Assembly (NCBI RefSeq): GCF_000470775.1
Contig: NC_022438.1
Coordinates: 2,294,001 to 2,358,000 of the forward strand
Length of the DNA stretch: 64,000 bases
Direction of reading: 5' to 3'
From: Leifsonia xyli subsp. cynodontis DSM 46306
Lineage (GTDB): Bacteria; Actinomycetota; Actinomycetes; Actinomycetales; Microbacteriaceae
The notes beneath the pieces are model-generated. The model searched no databases and was not told the DNA's origin. It was given only the letters and a program-made list of their open reading frames with translations. Both the position numbers and the translations under genes were made by a program. The stretch's first letter is position 1. The number at the start of each line of letters is the position of its first letter. Positions 8,716 through 18,031 of the stretch are shown one piece after another.

Positions 8716-10878
8716 ATGAAACAGTTCGGTAACATCTCAGATTTTCTCAGCACGAGCCCGCTCGTCGGAAGACGCTCCGAACTCCGCAGCGCCCTCGCCC
8801 TGTCCGAAGCGTCGCGCCTGGTGACCGTCACCGGCCCCGGCGGGGTGGGCAAGACCCGCTTCGCCCTCGAACTGGCCGGCCGGCTCTCGCAACGCTTCGC
8901 CCTCCCGGTCTGGGTGCTCCCTCTCGCCCGATCGGTCGACCTCGACGACGGGATCAGCAGCACGCTGCGGCAGATCGGCCAAGACTCCGCCTCGCTGATC
9001 GACTACCTGGCGAGCCGGGAGGCCGTCCTCGTCGTGGACAACTGCGAGCATCTCCTCCCGGAGTGCCGCGAGCTCATCGGTCAGATCCGCAAGCGCTGCC
9101 CGTCGGTCCGGGTGATCGCGACCTCTCGCGAGCATCTGGGCATCGACGGCGAAGCCATCTTCGCTCTCCCGGTCCTCGGCCTGAAATCCCCGGCCGGCGC
9201 CGGAGACGAGCCCTCAGACTCGGCCCGCCTCTTCCTGATGCGGGTCGCCGCCCGGAACCCGGAAGTGGAGTTGGAGTCCGAGCTCCGCACCGTCGAGCGG
9301 ATCTGCTCGCGCCTGGACGGGCTTCCGCTCGCGATCGAGCTCGCTGCGGCGCGAGCTGCGCTGTTCTCGCCAGCGGAGCTGCTGGAACGGCTGGAATCGC
9401 CGCTGAGACTTCTCACGGCGGACCGCGGGCGCTCGGACCGCAACGCCTCGATCCGCCGGTCGATCGGGTGGAGCTACGATCTGTGCGCTCCGGACGAGAA
9501 ACGGGTCTGGCGGTTCCTCTCGGTCTTCACCGGGCAAATCCCCCTCTCGACCATCGAGTATGTGACCCGGCGAGTCACCCCGGACGTCGAGAACACGCTC
9601 GATCTCGCCCACTCGCTCGTGGACAAGTCCGTGCTCAGCACGAGCCGGGATGAGCACGGCGTGTGGTTCTCCCTCCTGGTCCCCCTCCGCGAGTACGGGC
9701 GCGAGGCCCTCGAATCCGCCGGCGAAGACACCCTCGCCCGCCGCATCCATCTGGACCGCTGCATCGATCTCGTGAGCGAGGTGGAAGCCGAGTGGGCGAG
9801 CGCGCGGCAGCGCTCCCTCCAGGCGCAGATCTCCCACGCGATCCCCGACGTCCGTTCGGCGATCGACTTCGCCTGTGCCGACCTCTCGCTCCACCGGAGC
9901 TGCCTCGATCTGCTCGTGCCGCTGTGGCGGCAGCTCTGGGTGGACCGCGACCGGCTGGGAGAGCTCATCGGCTGGCTGGACACGGTTCTCTCTGGAATGG
10001 CGGAGACCGACGAGACTGTGGTCGAGGCCCTCATCATGCGGGCCTACTTCGCCGGGATCGCCCAGGGCATGCCGGCCGCCGAACCCCGCTTCGCCGCAGC
10101 GCTCCAGCGGGCGGACGAGATCGGGTACGCGGACGCGCACCTCATCTACGACATCGGGATGGCGACTCTCCTGCCCGACGGGGACGAGGCCATCGAACTC
10201 TACGAGCGGTCTCTGCCCGCAGCGATGAAGAATCCCCACATCCTCCTGGGGACCAGAATCCAGCCGCTGCTGACGCTGATGCACGACCGGCTGGGGCACC
10301 GCGAGCGCGCGGATGAGCTGACGAGGACGTTCGTCGAGCGCTCGACGTTCACCGGAGAGGTCCTCGACCGTTCCTATCTGATGTTCGGACGCGGTGTGAA
10401 CGCCCTCACCCGCGGCGAGGCGCAGACGGCGATCGACTTCGCCGAGGAGTGCGTCCGCCTCACCCAGACGACACTGACCCACGACACCGGCGCCAGTCTG
10501 GAGACTGGTCGCCGGCGGCCTCGTGGAGCTCGGCGACCCCGTCGGCGCCGCCCGTGCGCTCGGGACCGCCGATGCGGTCTGGGACACGATCGGCCGGCAC
10601 TCCGTGAACTTCCTCCAGCAACCCGCCGACCGCGCACCGATCGAAGCCGCCGTCCGGGAGGTTCTCGGTGACGAGGCTTACGCCGCCGAGGCCTCCGCGG
10701 CGCGAGCGGGAGATCCGCCGCCTGGTGCGGGCAGGGCTCAGCAATCGCGAGATCGCCCTCCGCCTGACGCTTTCGGTCCGCACGGTCGAGGGGCATGTGC
10801 AGAACACGCTCGTTCAAACTCGGCTACGAGTCGCGGAAGCACCTCATAGCCAACGAGTCGCGCCGCCTGACGGAGTGA
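8716..10878 (+). pseudogene. LuxR-family ATPase regulator, frameshifted
   Basis: Large transcription regulator of the NB-ARC/LuxR type. The N-terminal ATPase has Walker A GPGGVGKT (residues 40-47), Walker B-like VLVVDNCEHLL and RVIATSREHL. TPR-like helical text follows. Frame is lost near 10495 (continuing as RLVAGGLVELGDPVG in another frame), again near 10690, where the LuxR helix-turn-helix appears (AGLSNREIALRLTLSVRTVE), and again near 10815 (KLGYESRKHLIANESRR to the TGA). The ATPase part could still be made as a 651-residue protein without its DNA-binding domain. Target genes are unknown. Confidence 0.8.
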
Positions 10879-11194
10879 CCAAAGGACACCCCGCGGTCGC
10901 GGTCCACGCGTGCGACAGCCGATGCACAAGGACCAGGCTCGGCATGAGTGGCACAGCACGCTTCCACCCAGTCGATCGCGCATTCCGCCCACACTGCGCA
11001 GAGCAGTCAAGAGGGCTGTGCGGTCAGGCGCTCCGCCGGAATCCGGTCTCCTTATCCGTGTACTTATCGGTGTACTTAGACAGGGCTATCGCCTGTCATC
11101 GTCATGGTCGAACCCCCGTTTTGCACAAGGGGAAACCTCCCTGACTCACCGGTGATGAAGGAAGCACCATGACAACGATCGACCTCTCTCTCGA
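10879..11194. other. intergenic upstream of secreted repeat protein
   Basis: About 315 bases with no gene. It holds two 12-bp direct repeats and a small hairpin at 11051-11097 (separate entry) and a strong AAGGAAG site just before an ATG at 11169 that is out of frame with the secreted protein. Confidence 0.4.
11051..11097. promoter_or_regulatory. 12-bp direct repeats plus hairpin
   Basis: CTTATCCGTGTA and CTTATCGGTGTA stand head to tail (11051-11074), followed by a third partial CTTAGACAG and the inverted repeat GACAGG-GCTATCG-CCTGTC (11079-11097). The position about 100 bases before the secreted protein fits a regulator-binding region; no regulator is identified. Confidence 0.4.
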
Positions 11195-11926
11195 ATGGCT
11201 CTCAGCTACAAGAAGAAGAGCCTCGCTTGGCTCGTCCCCACCGTCTGCGCCGTCGCCCTGGTCGTGGGATCGGCAAGCAGCGCCTCCGCCGCCGCCCACA
11301 CGGTGGCCGGTGGCGGCCACAGCAGCGCGCTGGCATCCCACGACACCGCCCGCGGTGACAACGGGAACGGCCGGATCGGCGACGACAACGCGACGATTCT
11401 GACCCAGGTCGTCTCGGCGGTGCGCGGGCCGGACGGAATCACGATCACGGGCTGGGCGCCGCCCGGCGCTCGGCTGAAGACGACGAACGATCCGGACTAC
11501 GGATGGTTCGACCCGGAAGGCGGGATCACCTACGCCACTGCGGACGGCTCCTTCACTCTGGTCACGAAGCGGACCATTGCCGGGGTGGCCGTCGTCGAGT
11601 CCTTCGACCCGAAAACGGGCGAAGTGATCAGCGGGTCCCCCCTTCCCGTCATCCCTCAGGCGCATATCGACTCCGCGGTTCGGGGAAGCGACGGCACGGT
11701 CACGATCACGGGCTGGGCGCTGCCCGGAGCCCGCATGAAGACGACGAACGATCCGCAGATCGGATGGTACGACCCGGAAGGCAGGATCACGTACGCCAAA
11801 AGGGACGGCTCCTTCACCCTGGTCACGAGCCGGAGCATCGACGGACAGGCTGAGGTCAAGTCCTACGACCCGAACACGGGCGAAGGGATCAGCGACTCCA
11901 ACCGCATTCCCGTGACCTCCCCCTGA
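11195..11926 (+). CDS. secreted protein with two tandem ~76-residue repeats
   Basis: A 243-residue protein with an N-terminal signal peptide (KKKSLAW, a hydrophobic core, SASSASAAA cleavage region). Two homologous units (about residues 72-149 and 156-232) share TITGWAxPGARxKTTNDP, GWxDPEGxITYA, DGSFTLVT and the closing YDPxTGE. The DNA copies are also close, pointing to a recent internal duplication. The start is uncertain: a better ribosome site precedes ATG 11169, which reads in another frame, so a small indel may have damaged the original leader. Function unknown; extracellular. A strong hairpin follows the stop. Confidence 0.7.
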   Translation: MALSYKKKSLAWLVPTVCAVALVVGSASSASAAAHTVAGGGHSSALASHDTARGDNGNGRIGDDNATILTQVVSAVRGPDGITITGWAPPGARLKTTNDPDYGWFDPEGGITYATADGSFTLVTKRTIAGVAVVESFDPKTGEVISGSPLPVIPQAHIDSAVRGSDGTVTITGWALPGARMKTTNDPQIGWYDPEGRITYAKRDGSFTLVTSRSIDGQAEVKSYDPNTGEGISDSNRIPVTSP

Positions 11927-11948
11927 CGGAAATCCACTGCTCACCGAC

Positions 11949-12012
11949 TCGCCCCGGCGTTTCGTGAGACAGGTCCTGCCAAGGAACCCTGTCTCCGGAC
12001 ACGCCGGGGCGA
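11949..12012 (+). terminator. long bipartite hairpin
   Basis: TCGCCCCGGCGT (11949-11960) pairs perfectly with ACGCCGGGGCGA (12001-12012). An inner GACAGG/CCTGTC stem lies inside. It starts 23 bases after the secreted protein's stop and is a good terminator candidate, without a T-run. Confidence 0.65.
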
Positions 12013-12187
12013 GATCCGTTAAGCGCTCAGCCCCCGCCACGGCGCGCTCCGGGGGCAGCCACACCCCCGGACAACAGAGAAAACACGTACTATGCTGACC
12101 TCGAATCCACCGGGCCGGCGCCTGCCGGAGGAGCAGCCGAAAGGAACGAGACCCAGGCCAATTCGCCGAAGAGAAAAGACGAAATCC

Positions 12188-14050
12188 ATGTGTGGAATCG
12201 TCGGCTGGGTCTCCTTCGATCGGGACCTGACAGAGCACCGCGAAAGCGTGGACGCGATGACGGCGACCATGGCTTGCCGTGGACCCGACGCCGAAGGGTG
12301 TGGCTCGACAGACACGGCGCGCTCGGCCACCGTCGCCTGGCCATCATCGATGTCGAGGGGGAAGCCAGCCCATGTCTGCTCACACGGACGATGGCGCGGT
12401 CACCCTCACCTACAGCGGCGAGGTCTACAACTTCTCCGAGCTGCGGGGGGAGCTGATGCGTCGCGGGCACCGGTTCCAGACGCGCAGCGACACCGAAGTG
12501 GTGCTGCACGGCTACTTGGAGTGGGATGAGGCTTGTCGCCGAGCATCTCAACGGAATGTACGCCTTCGCGATCTGGGATGCGCGAGCGGAGAAGCTCGTC
12601 ATGATCCGGGACCGAATGGGCGTCAAGCCGCTCTACTTCTTCGAAACCGATGACGGAGCGCTGTTCGGCTCCGAGCCGAAAGCGATTCTGGCCCATCCGC
12701 TGGCAGACCGCGCCGTCGACCTCGACGGTTTGCGTGAGGCGGTCAGCTTCGCGCAGACGCCGGGAAGCGCGGTGTGGTGCGGAATGCGTGAGGTCGTCCC
12801 CGGCGGAGTGGTCACTGTCCGTCGTTCCGGCCTCCGGGAGTATCGCTACTGGACGCTGGCCACCCGGCCTCACACCGATGACCTGCCGACGACCATCGCG
12901 ACGGTGCGCTCGCTGCTCGAGGACATCGTCGGCCGCCAGCTGGTCTCCGACGTTCCTCGCTGCACTCTGCTCTCCGGGGGATTGGACTCGAGCGCGATCA
13001 CCGCGCTCTCCGCAGCCCAGCTTGCCCGCCACGGGGAGAAGGTGCGGAGCTTCGCTGTCGACTTCGTCGGGCGGGAAGACGATTTCGTCGCGGACGAGCT
13101 GCGCTCCACGCCGGACGCGCCCTACGCACAGGCCGTCGCTTCGCACGTCCAATCGCAGCACGAGACGATCGTGCTCGACCACGATGCGATCGCCGACCCC
13201 GCCGTGCGACGGGCGGTGATCACGGCGCGCGACAGCCCCCTGAGCCTGGGGGACCTGGACGCTTCGCTCTCCCTGCTGTTCCAGGCCATCCGCGCACACT
13301 CGACGGTCGCGCTCTCCGGAGAATCCGCCGACGAAGTGTTCAGCGGATATCGGTGGTTCCATCAGCCCGAGGTTCAGGCCGCGCCGACTTTTCCGTGGAT
13401 GGCGCTCCCTGTCAGCGGTTCGCCGACCCGAGTCCGAGACCGTTTCAACGCCACGATCACCGCCGCCCTCGACCTGCCCGCTTACATCCATGAGCGGTAC
13501 GCCAGCGCGATCGCCGAGGTCCAGCCGCCCGAGGACGAGTCCGCCCACGAGAGACGAATGCGGGAGATCTGCTACCTGCACTTGACTCGGCTCGTCCGGA
13601 TGCTGCTGGATCGCAAAGATCGGATCAGCATGGCTGTCGGGCTCGAAGTCCGCGTCCCCTTCTGCGACCACCGGCTGGTGGAGTACGTCTACAACGTTCC
13701 CTGGGCGATGAAGACCTTCGACGGCCGGGAGAAAAGCCTGCTCCGCGCCGCCGCCGCCGATCTGCTGCCGGAGTCGGTGCTGCAGCGCACGAAAGCTCCT
13801 CCCTACCCCGCCACCTCCGATCCCGGCTATGCCCGCGCCCTGGTTCAGCAGTCCCGAGATCTCCTCGGCGCCGACGATCGGGTCTTCGATCTCATCGACC
13901 GCGGGTGGCTCGAGGCGATCACGCGACAAGACCCGGCGACGATGACCTTGGATGTGCGCAACAGCGACCTTGGATGTGCGCAACAGCATGGAAACGGCGC
14001 TCGACCTCAGCACGTGGCTGGACATCTACCGGCCCGAACTCCGGCTGTGA
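12188..14050 (+). pseudogene. asnB: asparagine synthetase B (glutamine-hydrolysing), broken
   Basis: Would convert aspartate, ATP and glutamine to asparagine, or act in amidating a specialised metabolite. The N-terminus MCGIVGWVSFDRD gives the glutaminase Cys. Frame then changes near 12300, near 12370 (YSGEVYNFSELRGE) and near 12525. From 12526 a long frame holds MYAFAIWDARAEKLVMIRDR and the synthetase PP-loop LLSGGLDSSAI. Near the end a perfect 22-bp tandem duplication (13944-13965 and 13966-13987) shifts frame again; the original end reads DLSTWLDIYRPELRL. At least four lesions make it dead. It may once have followed the upstream secreted-protein region as a separate unit. Confidence 0.85.
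13944..13987 (+). repeat. 22-bp perfect tandem duplication
   Basis: A 22-base unit beginning GACCTTGGATGTG and ending CGCAACAGC occurs twice with no spacer. Since 22 is not a multiple of three it shifts the frame of the asparagine synthetase 3' end. It is typical of slipped-strand duplication. Confidence 0.95.
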
Positions 14051-14107
14051 ACGAGCGCAGCCGACGCCAGGAGCGCCGTTCCCAAACCGTCTCGGCCGTC
14101 GAGGAGG

Positions 14108-14521
14108 TCAGCGCCCGACCGCGATGCGCAGCATCGCGGCGATGCGCTTCCTGTCCGCGGCGTCCATTGCGACCACCGCGAAGCCGACTGGCCAGACAGC
14201 GCCATCGTCGAGCTCGGCCGCCTGCTGGAACTCGATGGTCGCGTACCGGGTCTTGAACTTCGCGCTCGGCTTGAAGGCCACAACGGTCTTGCCGCCGGCG
14301 TCAGCGTAGGCGGGCATCCCGTACCAGGTCTTCGCGGTCAGAGCGGTGTTCTCCCGGACCAGCTGGTGGAAGGCCTCGGCAAGCTATCTGTCGGAACCGG
14401 TCATCGCGGCGATGGCGGCATCGCACGCCGCGGCAGCGTCTGCGCCCTGTTCAACGGCCTTCTTCTCCGCGACGGCGGCCTTGAGCGCCGCCTTCTCCTC
14501 TTTGCTGAATGCCGCAGCCAT
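14108..14521 (-). pseudogene. DUF1801-like protein with internal stop
   Basis: Starts at ATG 14521 with GGGAGA four bases upstream. It reads AAAFSKEEKAALKAAVAEKK, then TAG at 14387-14385 directly after GSDR, then LAEAFHQLVRENTALTAKTW, GMPAYADAGGKTVVAF and KFKTRYATIEF. The WYGMPAY and FKTRYAT text is characteristic of the DUF1801 group. One nonsense change splits an otherwise complete 137-codon gene. A second product could only start internally at MPAYADAGG. Function of the group is poorly known. Confidence 0.7.
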
Positions 14522-14650
14522 GATGTCTCCCTGTCCATGCGAGCTACGACCACTCTAGGAGTCCGGGCCGAACCCCTCCAGCCCAAGCCGAACAGCTCGA
14601 AAGCAGATCGGGCAGTGCGCGCGAGCCCCCTGTGCCGCATACTTTCGAGT

Positions 14651-14911
14651 ATGAGCACGTCAGTCCCGCAGAGCGGTGAGAACGCCTTCGTCCGATTCCT
14701 GAAGCGCAAATGGCTGGCGATCGTGCTGGTCGTGCTCCTCATCGTAGTGGCCCTCCAGAACGCCGTCGGGAACGACCAGGCCACCCTGTTCCTGCTCTGG
14801 GCGCAACTGGCGATGCCGACCTGGGCGCTGGTGCTGATCGTGTTCGCGATCGGAGCGATCGCCGGCTGGGTGTTCGCGCGCAACCGCGCTGCCCGCAAAA
14901 ACCAGCGTTGA
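14651..14911 (+). CDS. LapA (DUF1049) domain membrane protein
   Basis: An 86-residue protein with two membrane helices (about residues 20-39 and 51-73) separated by QNAVGNDQATLFLLWAQLAM, and a basic C-terminus (ARNRAARKNQR). The QN and LF..W pattern between helices is typical of the LapA/DUF1049 family, which in other bacteria helps assemble envelope components. The gene is followed after 31 bases by another small membrane protein on the same strand. Confidence 0.8.
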   Translation: MSTSVPQSGENAFVRFLKRKWLAIVLVVLLIVVALQNAVGNDQATLFLLWAQLAMPTWALVLIVFAIGAIAGWVFARNRAARKNQR

Positions 14912-14942
14912 CTCACGCCCCGCGACAAGGTTGGCTGTGAGC

Positions 14943-15101
14943 ATGGTTGCTCTCATCGTGATTCTCCTCGTCCTGTGGGCCGTGCTCGCCATCCTCGGCT
15001 TCGCCGTCAAGGGGCTGCTCTGGCTCGCCATCCTCGGGCTCGTCTTCTTCGTGATCACCGCGATCGTCGGCTGGCTGCGCCGCAGCGCGAGCGGCTCCTG
15101 A
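14943..15101 (+). CDS. small hydrophobic membrane protein
   Basis: A 52-residue protein, MVALIVILLVLWAVLAILG to WLRRSASGS, almost entirely two membrane helices with a basic end. It lies just after the LapA-like gene in the same direction and probably shares its transcript. No function is known; similar tiny hydrophobic proteins are common in Actinobacteria. Confidence 0.65.
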   Translation: MVALIVILLVLWAVLAILGFAVKGLLWLAILGLVFFVITAIVGWLRRSASGS

Positions 15102-15248
15102 GCGGCGCAGGTCCGGCCAGCGGCGCGGGTCCGGCGGAGTCCGGCACGGACCCCGCCGCTCGGATCGCGGCGCGCTGGTGGACTTCCTCGCGCAGACCCG
15201 CGAGCCTAGTGGCTGAGCTACGACCCCTCCCCCACGCGCTACGACCGG

Positions 15249-16106
15249 ATGCTGTACCGCCGCGCCGGGCGCAGCGGCCTCGACCTGCCCGCGCTCTCCC
15301 TCGGCCTGTGGCACAACTTCGGTGACGACCGGCCCCTCGAGACGCAGCGCGCCATCGTGCGCCGGGCGTTCGACCTCGGCATCACCCACTTCGACCTGGC
15401 GAACAACTACGGACCGCCATACGGTGCGGCGGAGACCGCCTTCGGCCGCATCCTGAGAGAGGACCTCCGGCCGTACCGCGACGAGATCGTCCTCTCCTCG
15501 AAGGCCGGCTGGGACATGTGGCCGGGGCCGTACGAGAAGGGCGGCGGGCGGAAGCACCTGCTCGGCAGCCTCGACCAGTCGCTGAGGCGGCTCGGGGTCG
15601 AGGCTGTGGACATCTTCTACTCGCACCGGCCCGACCCGGGCACGCCGCTGGAGGAGACGATGGGCGCGCTCGACACTGCGGTGTGCAGCGGCAAAGCACT
15701 GTACGTGGGCATCTCGTCCTACGGCCCGGAGGAGACCCGGCGGGCGGCGGAGATCCTGAGCGACCTCGGGACGCCGCTGCTCATCCACCAGCCGTCGTAC
15801 TCTCTGCTCAACCGGTGGGTCGAGACGGAGGGGCTGCTGGACACCCTCGGGGAGCTGGGGGTCGGTATGATCGGCTTCACGGCGCTGGCGCAGGGGATGC
15901 TGACGGACAAGTACCTGGACGGCATCCCCGAGGACTCCCGGGTCACCTCTCTCGTGATCGGCGCGAGCAGCGTCAGCCAGCTGGAGGAGAACATCGCCGC
16001 CCTCGGAAACCGGTCGTTCACGCCCGAGGAGCTGGCCGCGATCGACCGGCACGTGATCGACGCGGGCGTCGACCTGTGGGCCCGTGCCCGACGCGGGGAA
16101 TTGTAG
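15249..16106 (+). pseudogene. aldo/keto reductase with internal deletion
   Basis: NADPH-dependent aldo/keto reductase of the YghZ-like (glyceraldehyde-3-phosphate reductase) group: SLGLWHNFGDD, THFDLANNYGPPYG (Asp and catalytic Tyr), SSKAGWDMWPGPYEKGGGRK (Lys) and DIFYSHRPDP (His). Near residue 233 GIPEDSR runs directly into VTSLVIGASSVSQLEEN. Homologues have roughly 50 residues between these two motifs, so an in-frame deletion has removed part of the barrel and nucleotide-site loop. Length is 285 against about 330. The ATG at 15249 is used; homologues usually begin about a dozen residues earlier and no proper start is seen there. Probably inactive. Confidence 0.75.
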
Positions 16107-16356
16107 AGGCACCGGCTCGCGACGGCGGTCCAGCCCTCGTGTCGGGGGACAGCGCTGGCAGCGGCCGGTGTGCCCGCGGACGCCGGTCTCCCCGAACCGG
16201 GGGAGCGACACAAAAGGAGTAGCCTGGGCTTGCCGGGTCAGTCCGGCTGCTGTGTCCGTCCGGCTCCGTCCCGGACGTGTGAGTCTCCGAAGCGCTTCCC
16301 CCGGGGTCACCCAGAGGACTTGGCTGCCTGGGGTCGTTGTCTCGGCCGGGTGAGAA

Positions 16357-17973
16357 ATGATGGTTATGAGCACTGTCGTCGATCGCAGCAAAAACGTCAT
16401 ACCCGGACCGCCGACCGCGCTCCCGCCCCAGACCCGCGCGATCGCGGTCGCTTTCGGCCTGATCGCGACCGCCGTCAGCGCAGCCGGAAGCGGGGTCCCT
16501 TCGCTCTGGGGCGACGAGGCCGCCTCCCTCCTCTCCGCCCAGCGCCCGCTGCCGAGTCTGCTCCGGATGCTGACGCACGTCGACGCGGTTCACGGCCTCT
16601 ACTACCTCGGTCTGCACGGCTGGATTCGCCTGGTGGGCGACAGCCCGTTCGCCATCCGGTTCCCCAACGCGGTCGCGATCGGGCTGGCGGTGGCCGCCAT
16701 CACCGTGCTCGCCAGCCGCCACGGCGGTCCGGTGGCGGCGATCGCGGCGAGCATCGCCGGGACCGTGCTCCCCCGGCTCACCTACGCCGGGGAGGAGGCG
16801 CGATCGTTCGCGTTCACGGCCGCCGCCGCGGGCTGGCTGACGCTGCTGCTGGTCTGGCTGATCGACGGCCGGGGCCGGGACGCTCCGGCGCGGGCGCAGC
16901 GCTGGCGCTGGGCGCTGTACGCGGCCGGGATGACCGTGGCGTCGTACCTCTTCCTCTACTTCGCGTCGATGCTCGTGGCGCACCTCGGCATCCTGGTCTT
17001 CGCGCGGGCCTCCCGGCCGGTGCTGCGGGCGTGGGCGATCAGTGCCGGGGCGGTGCTGCTCGTGCTCTCCCCACTGGCGCTGCTGGCGTTCTTCGAGCGG
17101 CGGCAGATCGCCTACCTCGGCAGAGAGACGCTGAATCCGCAGCAGCTCCTCGCCGAGCCCTGGTTCGGCAGCGTGTGGGACACGATGGCGGCGTGGGCGG
17201 CCATTCTGCTGGCGCTGGGCGGCGGTCTGCTCCTCTGGCGGCGGGCGGGCGGGCGGTTCCGGCCCGGGCGGGCGGCGGCGAGGACGGGGACCGAACCGCC
17301 ACAGACGGCCACGCTCTCGACGACGGTCGTGGCCGGATGCTGGCTCGTGCTGCCGACCGCGGTCCTGTTCCTGGCGAACCTCGTCTTCCCGCTGTACACG
17401 CCGCGCTACTCCACATTCACGGCTCCCGCGGCGGCGCTGCTGGTGGCCGAGGGCGTTCTGCTCGCCGCGCGTCTGCTGGCGTCGCGCTCGCGCGTTCCGA
17501 TGGCTGCTGCCGCGGGGGCCGGGCTGCTGGCGTTCGCCGCGATCTGCCTGCCGGCCTACCTCTCGCAGCGCGGACCGTACTCGAAGGCCAACTCGGACTG
17601 GTCGGAGGTGAGCGCGGCCATCGGCGAATATGCTCGCCCGGGAGATGCCGTCGTGTTCGACGAGTCCACGCGGCCATCGCGCCGCCCGCGGCTCGCCGCT
17701 CGCACCTACCCGGCTGGCTTCGCTGCGGTGAAGGACGTGACGTTGCGGACCCCGTTCGCGGAGAACATCGGCTGGGAGGACAAGGCGTACTCGGTGCCGG
17801 AGGCCGCGGCGCTCGGCCGCTTCGACGGGGTGCGCCGGGTGTGGCTGATCGAGGACGACGAGGACGGGAACCTGAGCGACTACGGGCTGGCCGACCTGGA
17901 GACGCTGGGCTTCGAGGAGACCGGCCTGCGCGTCCCGACCCATCGGACCCTGCTGATCGAACTCTCCCGGTAG
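16357..17973 (+). CDS. GT-C (GT39/ArnT-like) polyprenyl-sugar-dependent glycosyltransferase
   Basis: A 538-residue integral membrane protein with about ten helices. The first luminal loop has WGDEAAS, the Asp-Glu catalytic motif of GT-C enzymes, followed by HGLYYLGLHGWIRL and FAIRFPNA, also typical. The soluble C-terminus (about residues 410-538) has WSEVSAAIGEYARPGDAVVF. It would move a sugar or mannose from a lipid carrier to an exported acceptor on the outer membrane face. Several starts are possible (ATG 16357, 16360 or 16366). It opens the exopolysaccharide region and is on the same strand as the WecG-like gene. Confidence 0.8.
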   Translation: MMVMSTVVDRSKNVIPGPPTALPPQTRAIAVAFGLIATAVSAAGSGVPSLWGDEAASLLSAQRPLPSLLRMLTHVDAVHGLYYLGLHGWIRLVGDSPFAIRFPNAVAIGLAVAAITVLASRHGGPVAAIAASIAGTVLPRLTYAGEEARSFAFTAAAAGWLTLLLVWLIDGRGRDAPARAQRWRWALYAAGMTVASYLFLYFASMLVAHLGILVFARASRPVLRAWAISAGAVLLVLSPLALLAFFERRQIAYLGRETLNPQQLLAEPWFGSVWDTMAAWAAILLALGGGLLLWRRAGGRFRPGRAAARTGTEPPQTATLSTTVVAGCWLVLPTAVLFLANLVFPLYTPRYSTFTAPAAALLVAEGVLLAARLLASRSRVPMAAAAGAGLLAFAAICLPAYLSQRGPYSKANSDWSEVSAAIGEYARPGDAVVFDESTRPSRRPRLAARTYPAGFAAVKDVTLRTPFAENIGWEDKAYSVPEAAALGRFDGVRRVWLIEDDEDGNLSDYGLADLETLGFEETGLRVPTHRTLLIELSR

Positions 17974-18031
17974 TCTGTATGTAAGCTGTTCGAAACAGGT
18001 ATACAAATACGCAGTGTAGTATTCTTTTGGG
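17974..18031 (+). promoter_or_regulatory. AT-rich promoter region with CTGTT-CGA-AACAG palindrome
   Basis: A sudden AT-rich stretch in GC-rich surroundings. CTGTT/AACAG forms a 5-bp inverted repeat at 17986-17998, and TAGTAT near 18018 could be a -10 element. It sits directly before the WecG-like gene. Confidence 0.4.
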
